DNA of 64,000 nt from Cladophialophora immunda (lineage: Eukaryota > Ascomycota > Eurotiomycetes > Chaetothyriales > Herpotrichiellaceae): the NCBI RefSeq assembly GCF_000835495.1, contig NW_015622543.1, positions 5,010,619 to 5,074,618 of the forward strand. The letters run 5' to 3'. Made by a program: the position numbers and the translations under genes. Within the stretch, counting starts at the first letter, position 1, and each line of letters opens with the position of its first letter. This document shows, in pieces, positions 11,446-21,783 of this stretch. The notes under the pieces were generated by a model. It made no database searches. It worked only from the letters and a program-made list of their open reading frames with translations, and was not told where the DNA came from.

Positions 11446-13205
11446 ATGTCGGAACGAACGAGGTCAACACCACTGATGAGGATGCTCCTCTCGGGCGAGG
11501 TCAGTGGGGAGGAGCCCAGAGATTTGTCTCCTAAAGAGAAATTTAATAGATGGATGGTAAATGAAGGATCTCGACGCCTATTCGTCGGCGTCTTCATCCT
11601 CGTGCACTGCATGTTGTACGGCTTTGGCTTTATGAACTATCAGCTGAAGGACAACCTAACCAAAGCCCGCGCCACCTATGGCTACGGCTATCCCATTGCT
11701 CGATCAGCAGCCCTTGTCCTGCACTTCGATGTTGCCTGCATTCTCCTACCGGTTTGCCGAACCCTCATCTCCCTCGCTCGACAAACACCCCTAAACGGAA
11801 TCATTCCTTTCGACAAAAACATTACGTTTCACAAACTCGTGGGGTACTCAATTGTTTTCTTCACATGGGTTCACACCATTGCTCATTTACATAACGTCGC
11901 ACAACTCTCTGCGAAGGGCCACGGAGGTTTTATCGGCTTCGTCAAGCTCAACTTTCTTACAGGCCCTGGCTGGACCGGCTATATTCTAACAATCTCGGTC
12001 ATGGCTATGTTTTTCACCGCGCTCGAAAAGCCTCGGCGGGCTAACTACGAGCGCTTCTGGAACACCCATCATTTATTTGTCATCTTCTTCATCTTCTGGT
12101 CAATCCACGGAGCTTTCTGCATGATCCCAGCGGATAATAAGCCATTCTGTTTCGGCAATGGCTCCTTCTACCTTTACTGGATGGTGGGTGGCTTCACTTA
12201 TCTTGTGGAGCGTATCCTACGTGAGATCCGGGGTTACCAGAAGACTTATATAACTAAGGTGATCGAGCATCCCTCGAACGTGGTCGAGATTCGGATCAAG
12301 AAAGAGCATACCAAAACACGGGCAGGCCAGTACATCTTCTTATGCTGTCCGGAGGTTTCCCTCTGGCAGTATCATCCATTTACCCTGACGTCCGCGCCTG
12401 AAGAAGACTATCTCTCTGTCCATATCCGCATGGTTGGAGACTTCACCAAAGCCCTCGGAAGAGTTCTCGGATGCCAAGGTCTCAAAAGCAACGAGGAAAA
12501 GTCGGCCAAATACTCTGAAGCCGTGTCGACGATCGACGAGAATGGTATGAAGCTCACCAAACTTCTTCCACGGCTATACATTGATGGGCCCTTTGGTTCA
12601 GCCTCGGAAGATGTCTTCAAGTTCGAGACTGTTCTCCTGATTGGCGCGGGTATCGGGGTGACACCCTTCGCCTCGATTCTGAAGTCAATTTGGTATCGCA
12701 TGAGAGACTCCTCGTCCTCAACCCCAAGGACGCGACTGCGAAAGGTGTATTTTTTCTGGGTATGCCGAGACTTTGGCTCACTGGAGTGGTTTAAGTCCCT
12801 ACTCACTGCCATCGAGAGCGAGGATAAGAGCCACGCCATCGAAATCCATGCGGTAAGTTTGTCCCTTCCCAATTTCTTCTTTCTCGCTCTCCCCTTTGAG
12901 GCTTCGGCTAACACGCTTGTGAACAGTACTTGACGGCCAAGATCACAGCCGCTCAGGCATCCAACATTGTCCTGAATTCCGGGGATACCGACGCCATCAC
13001 AGGTCTCCGTACAGCTACGAACTACGGGCGTCCAAACTGGGACATGGTGTTTCGCGCCATCCGCAAGATCCACTGGCCGGGCGAGTGTGGTGTGTTCTTT
13101 TGTGGACCCAAGGGGTTGGGAGCCGAGCTGCACGTCAAATGTAACATGTACACCGATCCCGGGGATAAAGGCTACAGTTTTGTCTGGGGCAAGGAGAATT
13201 TCTAG
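11446..13205 (+). CDS. noxB: NADPH oxidase NoxB (Nox2-type fungal superoxide generator)
   Basis: Six-helix membrane flavocytochrome that passes electrons from NADPH through FAD and two hemes to oxygen, making superoxide; fungal NoxB acts in ascospore germination, appressoria and polarised growth. Two exons, 11446-12852 and 12927-13205 (GTAAGT...AACAG, 74 nt), give 561 residues. The roughly 40-residue N-terminal extension before the first helix (M-L-L-S-G-E-V-S and R-W-M-V-N-E-G) distinguishes NoxB from NoxA. Heme-ligand His pairs are visible at H129/H143 and H208/H221. The FAD motif H-P-F-T-L-T-S-A-P-E-E-D, the NADPH motifs G-P-F-G-S-A-S-E-D and G-A-G-I-G-V-T-P-F, and the C-terminal F-F-C-G-P-K-G are intact. 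No EF-hands are present, as expected; activity would need NoxR, Rac and NoxD elsewhere. Confidence 0.92.
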
Positions 13206-13308
13206 ATGTTAGAGTGAGGGTGTGCCTCTGGCCACGTCGCTGCCCTTGCCAGCCAACCACTCCCTGTTGATATGTATTTCTATCAAGATGCATTTTTCAG
13301 CGGATCTA

Positions 13309-14406
13309 TTAAGTAACAGACACCTCGTCTATCGTAGAAGCACAAGCTATCGCTCGCGGCAGGATTCCCCGACGCCAATCCAGCCAGGACTCTGCCCTCG
13401 CACCCTCGGCGGCGTCCAGTATTCCCACGGCGATCTTCAACGTGTCCGTCCCCTCGGTGGCAAGGAAGACGGTCGCGCCACAGACGCCGCAAAACCCCTT
13501 GGCGGTGCTGGAGGACGGACGGTGGTAAGTCTTCAACGTACCCAAATCCCGGTGTTGCTGATAGGGGACGAGGCCGTCCTTGTCCAGAGAGATTTGACTC
13601 GCGCGGACATGCGCCGCCGCCTCGACGAACCACTCCATCCCGGTGTTCAGACGGCAGCGGCAGCAGGAGGAGGGGGAGGGGGAAGGGGAGGGGGAAGGGG
13701 AGGGGGAAGAGTCGTGCTCGCATGCGCAGAGTGTCGCGACGTACTTGGATCTGCCGTCCGCGGGACGGGCGATCCAGAACTCGACCCCGCCGCACTTACA
13801 ATGCGCGTGTAGTCGATCGGCCAGGGACGGCGTAGAAGACGGTGGTCGGCCCGGGGACACCCAATGCAATGCTAGCTGTTCGCCCTCGCCTGGATGGCCG
13901 GCCCAGCGCTCGATCCGCCCGCTCTGCGCGCACGAGGGCAGCATGTCCGCGACGGCCCCGTCGAGCGTGTCGGCGAGGTACTCGTGGCGCGGGCGGTAGA
14001 CGCCCTGGACGTCTGCGTCTGCGTCTCCGGCGCCGGCGCTCTCGAGCGTGCCGCACATGACGAACCACCTCGCCACACTCCCGTCCCGTCGTTCCCTGGG
14101 GAGCACACGGGCCACCATGTGCGTCCCGCATGCAGCGCAGAAGAAGTGCGTGATCCGTCCCCTGGAGAACTCAAACGGGGTCAACTTCTCCAGCAGCGTT
14201 GCTGGCAGTCGATAATGGCACTCTTCTTCCTCCAGTGGCACTGAGACCGGGAAGCTGGTCACGCAGAGAGCGCCGCTCATCCGTCGGCACGACGTGCAGT
14301 GGCAGAAGGCCGCCTGGATGGGGATTGCGGCCTCTGGTAAAGCGATTTCGTGCCTGGTGGCGCTGCACGCGCAGCTGCCTCTGACTGTTCGAGTTTCCCG
14401 CGGCAT
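13309..14406 (-). CDS. Two-domain GFA/CENP-V-type zinc protein
   Basis: Single exon, 365 residues, with two successive GFA (glutathione-dependent formaldehyde-activating enzyme-like, DUF636) domains. Domain 1 shows the ligand cysteines C12-x-C14, C35-x-C37-x2-C40 and C90-x2-C93 (in F-C-A-A-C-G-T-H). Domain 2 repeats the pattern with H-C-K-C-G-G, C-A-C, C-C-R-C and F-C-G-V-C-G-A-T. Between its cysteine clusters is a Ser-Pro repeat run encoded by a G-rich plus-strand tract. The zinc-binding fold is clear. The family name comes from a disputed bacterial activity, so substrate and reaction are unknown. The ATG at 14406 opens directly into the domain. It converges with noxB at about 100 bp. Third positions are very GC-rich compared with neighbours. 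Confidence 0.85.
   Translation of the reverse strand: MPRETRTVRGSCACSATRHEIALPEAAIPIQAAFCHCTSCRRMSGALCVTSFPVSVPLEEEECHYRLPATLLEKLTPFEFSRGRITHFFCAACGTHMVARVLPRERRDGSVARWFVMCGTLESAGAGDADADVQGVYRPRHEYLADTLDGAVADMLPSCAQSGRIERWAGHPGEGEQLALHWVSPGRPPSSTPSLADRLHAHCKCGGVEFWIARPADGRSKYVATLCACEHDSSPSPSPSPSPSPSSCCRCRLNTGMEWFVEAAAHVRASQISLDKDGLVPYQQHRDLGTLKTYHRPSSSTAKGFCGVCGATVFLATEGTDTLKIAVGILDAAEGARAESWLDWRRGILPRAIACASTIDEVSVT
13667..13709 (+). repeat. G-rich purine tract (possible G-quadruplex)
   Basis: About 43 bases made almost only of GGGGA/GGGGGA units on the plus strand. It lies inside the GFA gene and encodes an alternating Ser-Pro linker on the minus strand. It has at least six runs of three or more G with one- to two-base spacers, so it meets simple quadruplex criteria. 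Confidence 0.75.
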
Positions 14407-14731
14407 TGAGATGGACGAGGTAGGTAGATAGTCGTGTGCAGATAGAACGAAAGAAAGAATGGAGCAGCTATGAGGCGCAAGTGAACTCTTATTCCTCGCC
14501 CAGATATGATATGTAGGGACTGATCTCCATCTTCCCCCTCATGACTGCGTAGACGCTCACTAGCCTTGGCGACCCTCAGTTCATCTCCTGCGTCCCGAAC
14601 ACCCCCTTAAACACCCTCCGACCACACGCTGAGTAAATCATCGAAAGATGCTTTTCGAAGATGCGGCGACATCCCTGAATCGTTATCAGACTCCGTCATT
14701 CAGAGGATGGGCCCCGAAATGGGCCGATGCT
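14407..14731. promoter_or_regulatory. Promoter region of the GFA-domain gene
   Basis: About 325 bp between the GFA start and the end of the C2H2 factor. No coding signal and no obvious TATA box were seen. Confidence 0.35.
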
Positions 14732-15998
14732 TTAGGAGAGGGCCTTGAAGTGACGGTTGCCACCAAGACGCGACTTCTGTGCAGCGCGGCTTTGGGTGAG
14801 ACAAGATAGACAATCTCGGTACGATACGAACCAAGGAAGTGTAGCAGTAAAGGCGCTATCTCCTCTTGTACGGGTTGACATGCTATTTAGTAACGTAGAG
14901 ACTGACTCGAATGTTATTCGATGGCATGTCCGGAGATGAGCGGAAAGGCTTCGCTCCGTGAAGCATGACTTATGAGTTCCATGAGTCGATATGCAAGAAC
15001 CAATTGCACACTCATAGCGGCCATGGGACTCTCGCAAATGCGACTCCCTCTCGACCGCAAAGACTGTGGCCGAGCAATGATTGTGAGGACATTTGAAAAG
15101 CTCGTGCTTTTCTCGGGCGTGCTTCATCATCTTGTCTTTGCGGGAGAACGTCGCAGTGCAGTCGCTCTCGAGACAGGGATACCCACCTATAGTGTTGTGA
15201 ACAGTGGCCAAGTGTCTTTTCAGGTCGCAGGGTTTTCCAAAGGGCTTCTTGTAAGAACAGCCTGGATGTGTACAGACCAAAGGAGCAACATGCATATTTC
15301 TGACATGGGCCTTCATAGCGGAGGGAGAATGGAAAATTGCCTTCGAGGCACAGTCTGGCCAGGGACATTTCTGGGGCCCGGACCAGGTGATTTTGATGGA
15401 CGTGGAAGTCGATGGAACCGTACTGTGCGCCTCGTTAGCGTCGGTCTAAAAAAAAACCTCACGTTGATTGGTTCAGCTCGTGGGTATGCAACGGCGTCCC
15501 CAGTTCCTCGTTGTTGGCCGTGATCAGGCTGGCGCCCAAAAGTGAAGTCTGTGCGACCTCAAGTCCGCCCGTGTGGGAGTGACCAGCGGTGTTCTCGAAA
15601 GTCTGATACCCATCTCGTAGACTGGAAAAATTGCCGACATCAAAGACTGACTGTCCAGCTGTTTGGAAGGCCACCGCAGTGTCCAGAGGAGTAAAACCAC
15701 TTGAATCAGAGGGCTGCGAAGTCGCAAACGCATCGGGGTTGAAGTTACTGGCGCCGTTCCATGCCATGTTGAATTGTTGACTCTGTTCCGCAGCGCCTGG
15801 GTCATCGAAGAGCTGTCCGCCGTGCTGTGCATCGGCCTGACCGCTCCCCAGGCGAACGTCAAAGGGATTGACGATGACTGAAGTCATTGTAGAACCGCCG
15901 AACAGGTCGAGGTTGGGCAGGTCGAACAGATCGAGCTCCGGGAGTTCATCTTGGAGAAGTTGCGTGAAAGAGCCGTCGTACCTTTGTTCAGAGGACAT
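14732..15998 (-). CDS. C2H2 zinc-finger transcription factor with acidic N-terminus
   Basis: Two exons, 15998-15463 and 15422-14732, joined by a 40-nt intron (donor GTGAGG, GCTAAC branch, CACAG acceptor), give 408 residues. Residues 1-178 are Gln/Ser/Asp-rich, with an acidic hydrophobic stretch E-L-P-E-L-D-L-F-D-L that looks like an activation domain. The splice junction leads straight into finger 1 (C197, C202, H217, H222). Four more C2H2 units follow, ending near residue 350: C-T-H-P-G-C, C-L-E-S-D-C, C-P-H-N-H-C and C-A-I-G-S-C, each with a trailing His pair. This is a presumed nuclear DNA-binding regulator. Target and pathway are unknown and I cannot name an ortholog. It shares a 1-kb divergent promoter with another regulator-like gene. 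Confidence 0.8.
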
Positions 15999-17031
15999 GT
16001 TTGTTAGGGTGACTGCGAAGTTGAAGGCTTCGTTCGAATGGAGAGAGCAGCTGTGACTGATTTTTGGGAGGTGGTAGAAAAGGTTGCGAAGAGGATACGG
16101 TAGAGAGGTGCGAAAGGAGTGAAGTGCTGGGGATTGACACTGTGCGCCCTCGGCCCCTTCTCACCACGCCCTGTATCACCTGAGAAGAGGGCGCCCCTCG
16201 TATTGAGAAGCAGGCATCATGCAGGCGCCAGTGAGGCTGTCACATCACAATAAAAGGGACGACGGTGACCAGTGGTGCCAGTCAATCAGAATCTTGACGC
16301 CTGTAGGAGGCTTGGCACTTGGTCTCGATCACTCACTCACTCACTGACTCCTCGTGGCGAGCGCAGAACAGGCAAACGCCCATCTGGCCAGTTCGCTTGT
16401 TGGTCCTCCGCACGCCTCTCCAACTTGCCGTTCGCTTCTTCACTTTGTCCATCGGCCAGAGCACCTTCGAGGCCTACCGAGCACCTCGTACACGCTTCAT
16501 AAACCCTTTTCAGCAAGTTTCACCCCACGACAAGCTATGACAAAGTCCAACAGCACTACCCTCCCGCTTTATCTGCGTGCTTCCCACCAATCATTCAACC
16601 CGAGAAACTAAATGCAGCAATTCTAGGTCCATCTCCGGTTAAGCGTGTCAGTCCCAAATGGCTGTTGACGTGGACATTAACCTTCCCCCGGCCCAGAGCC
16701 CGACGGTCGGCTACGTCTCGACTCTCGCCGTTGGTCAGTCAAAATCAGGGACGAGTATAGACTCCTCCAAGTGAACGAACTGCCAAACCCTCCTGGGAAG
16801 AATGCCCGTGGCTTGTCCAGGGTCAAAATACAACCGACATCTTAGTCATGTTGTTGAATCTCTCGGTTACCCCATTACCCTTCTGAGAACGGAGTACATA
16901 CTTGGTAGTTGGGGGAGGCATGATTCTGGGTTGAAAGACAAGAACATAAGAGATATGGGATCCGCAGCTAGCACATATCATCCACACTCCCAAGTCTTGA
17001 CTATGTAATCGTTCCTTGGCCTGCATCCAGC
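15999..17031. promoter_or_regulatory. Divergent promoter shared by two regulator genes
   Basis: About 1.03 kb between two outward-facing regulator genes. It contains a TCAC microsatellite (16329-16348) and a 38-codon ATG frame at 16658-16774 (M-A-V-D-V-D-I-N-L-P-P) that could be a uORF or chance. No TATA box is evident. Confidence 0.45.
16329..16348. repeat. TCAC microsatellite
   Basis: About five TCAC units, the last imperfect, in the intergenic region between the two regulator genes. Confidence 0.75.
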
Positions 17032-18820
17032 ATGGCGCAACAAAAGCTTGTCTTCGTCCACCAACATTCCACCACATCCATCCGAGACAAGGAGCTTCAG
17101 GTCGCCGAGGTTCGCTCTCATATAGCCAGACTCATTCACGGTCGGAGAAGGCTTACGAAGCCCGCGCTTTTCTCCAGAAGAGGGACTTCTACACATCTCA
17201 ATCTATACTTGTCCAAGGCGGTCGCAAAGAAGCATACCACCAATGTCGAGCATCGAGAGGCCAGAGAAGATCCCACAGGGCACACCTCAAAGGAGAAAGC
17301 CGACAAGTCTTCCAATTTGCGGGAGCACCTTTTTTGCCCGAGTCCTAGCACGTTGATGCAGCACGGCAATTCAGACCCCTTTTCTGCATCCGCCGTCCAG
17401 ATCACTCCCCAGAATCACTCCCTGATCGCGACCTGGCAGACCATCTTTGTCCAGACGGTCATTCCGTCCGAGATACAGAAGTCTTCCACATCCCTCACGG
17501 TATGGAATACCGAAGGTATAGATATGATTGAGTGCGCTGAACGACTGCACTTTGTCCTGGCCTGGACAACGCTGCTGCAATCGACGACAATGCCGACCTT
17601 GCAGATGAAGAAGCAGCTTATGCTGGAAGCCCTGTCGCACAAGGCTGCCGGCATAGTCACGCTGCGGAAGAATCTGCCCACCTTGGCAAGGCTGACTGCA
17701 ATTCGTGCCGTTTGGCATCTCATGGGGGCTGAATTGTACAGCGGTTATTTGACAGCTGCGCTGACGCATTTCCATGCCATGGTTGACCTTGTTGTATCTG
17801 GAGGTGGGCTCGACAGTCTGCCGTGGGAATTGAAGAAGCTGGTCATCGTCAGCGACATGACCATGTCAGCTGCGAGGAAAACGAAACCCACTTTTAAAGT
17901 GGTAGGTTTGCCCCCTTCTGCAAGTCGCTGGCTTTTTGCCATGGCGACTGCCCTGCATTCACTGACCAATGATTCTGCTTTGGCAGGATGAATGGGATCC
18001 TGGATCAGTGACGACTGTCCTATCCGAATCCGAGACTGTCCTCCTTGCGATTGACGTTTCCAAACAGCAACCCGTCTCTGTGATGGTTCCACCGCGCCTG
18101 GTCCACATTATCGAGGCATATCGCGAACTCCTCGCCGTATATCGTATCGTCGCCGACATGACGGACACATCGCGACTGACCGATCTTCTTCTCTGGGCAC
18201 ACCTGCGGCAATATGCGCTGACGACTCGGGTGACTGACATCAAAGCCACCATAGACGAGCTTCCTGAGTCTACCAGCGGCATTGATGTGCAAAGGGCTCT
18301 GTGTGTGGCCATTGATTACTTCTCGCAAATCCTCTGGATCAAGAACAATCCTCAGAGAACCGTTCTCGCTCCATTTCGCCACTTGGAAGATTCGTTCGAA
18401 ATCCTCCAACGTGCCGCTGAGCTCGAACCGTCCTCCCTGACATTGTGGATAATTTTCGTTGCCGCGACCGTTGAACTTGTCCTCAGGCGTAGAGGGCACG
18501 GTAGTCGCTACTTCGCAGCAAGATTCACCGCCACGACAACCAGATTAGCGTTCAAGTCCGCAGAACAGGTCCGGCAGTCCTTGTCCTGCTTCTTGTACCA
18601 GGCCACGACGTTCGACTACTATCTGAATATCCTGATGAGTCCTACGCAGCAGGTTGAGGGGGGTGTACCAGTGCATCTCATCCAGATGGGGAGCTTTGCG
18701 CCCAAGCCGCCACCCCAGGATTCAGGTCTGGTAGACGTGTTCAAGCAGACCTTGACCATCTCCTTTGGGCCGAATCAGGGACAAGAGTCGGTCACGGTGC
18801 AGCTTGAAGATATCAGTTGA
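17032..18820 (+). CDS. Fungal transcription-factor-like protein lacking a zinc cluster
   Basis: Two exons, 17032-17901 and 17987-18820 (donor GTAGGT, acceptor TTGGCAG, 85-nt intron, phase 0), give 567 residues. The N-terminus carries the pattern F-V-x-Q-H followed by V-R-S-H-I-A-R-L-I-H-G-R-R-R, which opens many fungal regulator-like proteins that have the fungal transcription factor domain but no Zn2Cys6 motif. The rest is helical with L-x-W and hydrophobic repeats matching that middle-homology region, for example S-L-I-A-T-W-Q-T-I-F. No cysteine cluster is present at either end, so direct DNA binding is doubtful; such proteins are of unknown function. It is divergent from the C2H2 factor. 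Confidence 0.7.
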
Positions 18821-19490
18821 GGATTATTACCCGCTCAAACATTAGAACCAAATAGAACAAGCCCACGGTGAGGATTACGAGCCCATTTCCACCCTGCCTT
18901 GCTTAGTGTACCCATAGGTCTATCTATGACATGGTTATTTATGTAGGTAGGCAGGTAATCGACAGATAATGAGGATCAGGCTGTCTGACATCTTCTTCTC
19001 TATCGTCGCGCCTTGGGGTTGTTGCGAGCGCAGGGCCGTTGATTGCTGCGATTCAAGCCTTGAGGGCCCGGCATACGAGCGAGGGATTTGCACAAATGGT
19101 GAGAGCACACGACTGGCAGTGCTGCAACGTGTACTCCGTATGTAAGCGGGCATTACGTTCTATTCCTCTTTCGAAGGACCTCGTAGGTCGACATCGGGGA
19201 ACGCGAGATCCTAAATCAGATTCATGTGGACGGTTCCGGGCCTGTGACAGCCTCATACACGATAAGGGGGCACCTCGACAAGTACACAGTATACCCCCCC
19301 GATACGCCGAGTTGTTGCTCCTGTAGCACGCCGCGGCATTCTCCAACCATCCCAGACGGGGCGGATACCAATCCGATAGATCGCTCATCAAGCATTATTT
19401 CATTTCATACACATATACCCCATCATGTTGGACGGGCGGCGGAGCAAAAGAAAAGAGACAACACATCGTGCGCGCACACAGCTTTGCAGT
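18821..19490. other. Convergent intergenic region
   Basis: About 670 bp between the Zn-less regulator and MIS13, which run toward each other. Only short shadow frames are seen; probably two 3' UTRs. Confidence 0.45.
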
Positions 19491-21314
19491 TCATCTGTCC
19501 GCCCGGCTCAAACTTCTCAGCACGGCGCCCAGATCTCGCGGTGGACTGCCTGATTTCACTTCCAGGGCTTTTCGTTTCCCTTCTTTTTCCCGTTGTGCCA
19601 ACTTCTCGGCGCACATGGCCAGGACTCTGCCAGCTACGCCGTCTGCGGCGGTCCGGTACTGCGCTATCCTGTGGACTCCGTCCGCAAACGTGTCGACGGT
19701 CGGCCCTATCGATTCCAAGACGCCACCTAGGCGCCGTGATATTTGATCCGTGGTCGTCGACGCGTGAGGTCCTATCGAGTCAAGTGCGGCGGCGTCTGCT
19801 TCCGAGAGGAGTGATCTGTCCAATTGATGTGCTTTCGACGGACTTGTCGGCACGTCGAGCTCACGCAAGCTGGGCACGTTAGGAGGCCGGAGCAACTTCT
19901 CCAGTGCCTCTTTTTCGAGTCGCAAACTGCCATTACCGTCAGCCACTGTGTCTGCAACATCCGCTAACTTCCAAATCTCACCATTTGATTTGCTCCTCCA
20001 GTTCGGCAATCTTTTCAATGTTCTGCGTGTTCTTGGGGTTTGGCCGTTCTGGAAGCGGTTCTTTTTGCACGGGTACTTCTTCGCGCCCAAACCAGTCCGA
20101 TAGATCAGATCTATTGGCCAACTCTTTCAACAGCTCTTCTTCGATTACTCGGGCTGCCGGAATAGTTAGCACGGCATCCCAATGGGACCCAGAGACTCGA
20201 CGGTCACAAACCTGCTTGTCTTGCGCTGGCCTCCCCAAATCCTGTACCCATTGGCTTTTCATCGAGAGCACGCTCGGCGCACCAGATGAGAAGCTGTTTC
20301 ATCCGTCTGGGCTCTGGGAGGCCTTCACTTTCAATGTGCTTGTAGTAATCCGACACATTCAGTTCCGGGTGGGGCAGGGCTTGGAGGAGAATTAGCAAAT
20401 ATCAACCGGCTGTATGACCAGATTCTCACCACTGGAATTCCCTGATTCGATGAGCGAACTGGCCCTTCGCCCGCGCATGCCCAAACTACTCCTTCTTTCG
20501 CCTTTGCCAGCCTTGCCTTCACGCATGGCTTTGTTCCGTTTGATGACCGGCGTGTCCGCGAACGGTAGCGCAATCTTGGTCGAAGCATGGTCTTGTTGTA
20601 CTGTAGAGGCGGCCTCCTCTTTTGGATTATTTGCGGATGTCTCGGGAGGTGGTTCGTGCACTCTCTTCTCCGGCGATGTTTTGGGGTGCGCATCAGCGTG
20701 AGGCTCGCGCTTCTTCGATTCCTCTCTGCGCACGCTTTTCTTCACAGGACTTCCAACTTGTTGTTCGTTGTCTTTGGATAAACGTTTTGAGCGGCGCCGG
20801 GGAGCATCATCCTTCTGAATGGGTGTGGGAAATGAGGTTCGATTCTTCCGTTGTGCGGTCTTCCTTCCCATCTGTTCACCCTTTGCAATCTCAGTCCTAT
20901 CACTCGTCGGCTGGGGATTAGGCGCGTCGTCTTGAGCTGGTGCGGGACCTCTCTCTTTCTCTGTCGGTTTCGCTAGAGGTGGTTTCTTTTTGACGCGTTT
21001 AAATTGAAACCCGTCGTCGTCCTCATCGTAATCTAAGAACCAATGTAAGCCCCTCCGCTCGCAGTTCGCCTTTGGCCCTTCCGACAGTACGTACCAATCT
21101 TTCTTTTCTTATCATTGGATGGTCTGGCTGATTGTGCTGCTGCAGGTTCTGAAGCGCCGACAAATGTCTTCGCATTTCGGTTGCTTTGTTCCTGTTTTGA
21201 ATACACAGTCGCGTCATCTTTTTCTTGAATTCGCGCGCTTAGCCTTCGGGTCGGCCTTTGGATTGAGGACATTGGCAGAGGGTGTAACGCAGGACGCGCA
21301 ATTAGCATTGTCAT
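19491..21314 (-). CDS. mis13: Kinetochore protein Mis13/Dsn1 (MIND complex)
   Basis: Subunit of the Mis12/MIND complex linking inner kinetochore (CENP-C) to Ndc80 and Spc105. Five exons: 21314-21095, 21032-20430, 20379-20212, 20153-19982, 19926-19491; introns 62, 50, 58 and 55 nt, all phase-consistent, giving 532 residues. The first half is basic and disordered (R-R-R-S-K-R-L-S-K, several S/T-P sites). The conserved Mis13/Dsn1 domain begins in exon 3 with H-P-E-L-N-V-S-D-Y-Y-K-H-I, then L-P-E-P-R-R-M-K-Q-L-L-I-W-C, and continues into I-E-E-E-L-L-K-E-L and a coiled coil (I-E-K-I-A-E-L-E-E-Q-I). The donor of intron 3 (GTTTGT) is weak. An alternative start at the in-frame ATG at 21272 (M-S-S-I-Q) is possible. 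Family call rests on the exon 3-4 motif. Confidence 0.8.
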
Positions 21315-21783
21315 TTGAGCGTTGGTGGTGGACGAGGAGAGTCGGATCCCGCGTTTGTTGGTGAGTTCGGTCGCATGCGCAGGTGCGGAGTTGAGCCGGC
21401 GGTTAACAGTTATTGAATCTCATTATAACGATATCTCTGCTAAAGAGTGATCGGACTGCGGCGCATTCGAAGAGGGCGTGGGCGTGGGGATTGGCGTTGA
21501 AATGGGATCGAAGGTGGTGTCCAGCACTGAAGCGGCTTGCATCGCGGGCTTGTTCAATTGTTTACAGTCTGAGCCGAGCCCGCCAATCACAATCCAGATG
21601 CCGCTTTTACACACCGAGCCTCCTGCGCTCCATTGCCAACGCTTCATCAACGACTTTCATCGAACGCTCTCTTTCATTCATGCTCATCAAGTGCGACCTG
21701 GCATTTGAGTAGTACGGTTTCTTCCCTATGTCCCGGTTCGCTACATACTTGCAGTGACAGTCCCGACGACCACGCCCAGATGT
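21315..21783. promoter_or_regulatory. MIS13 promoter region and 3' end of the FAD monooxygenase
   Basis: About 470 bp between two minus-strand genes. I see no coding signal beyond short shadow frames. Confidence 0.4.

Noticed and set aside
12408..13133. 241-codon frame antisense to noxB
   Set aside because: It runs across the noxB intron and coding exons with no recognisable features.
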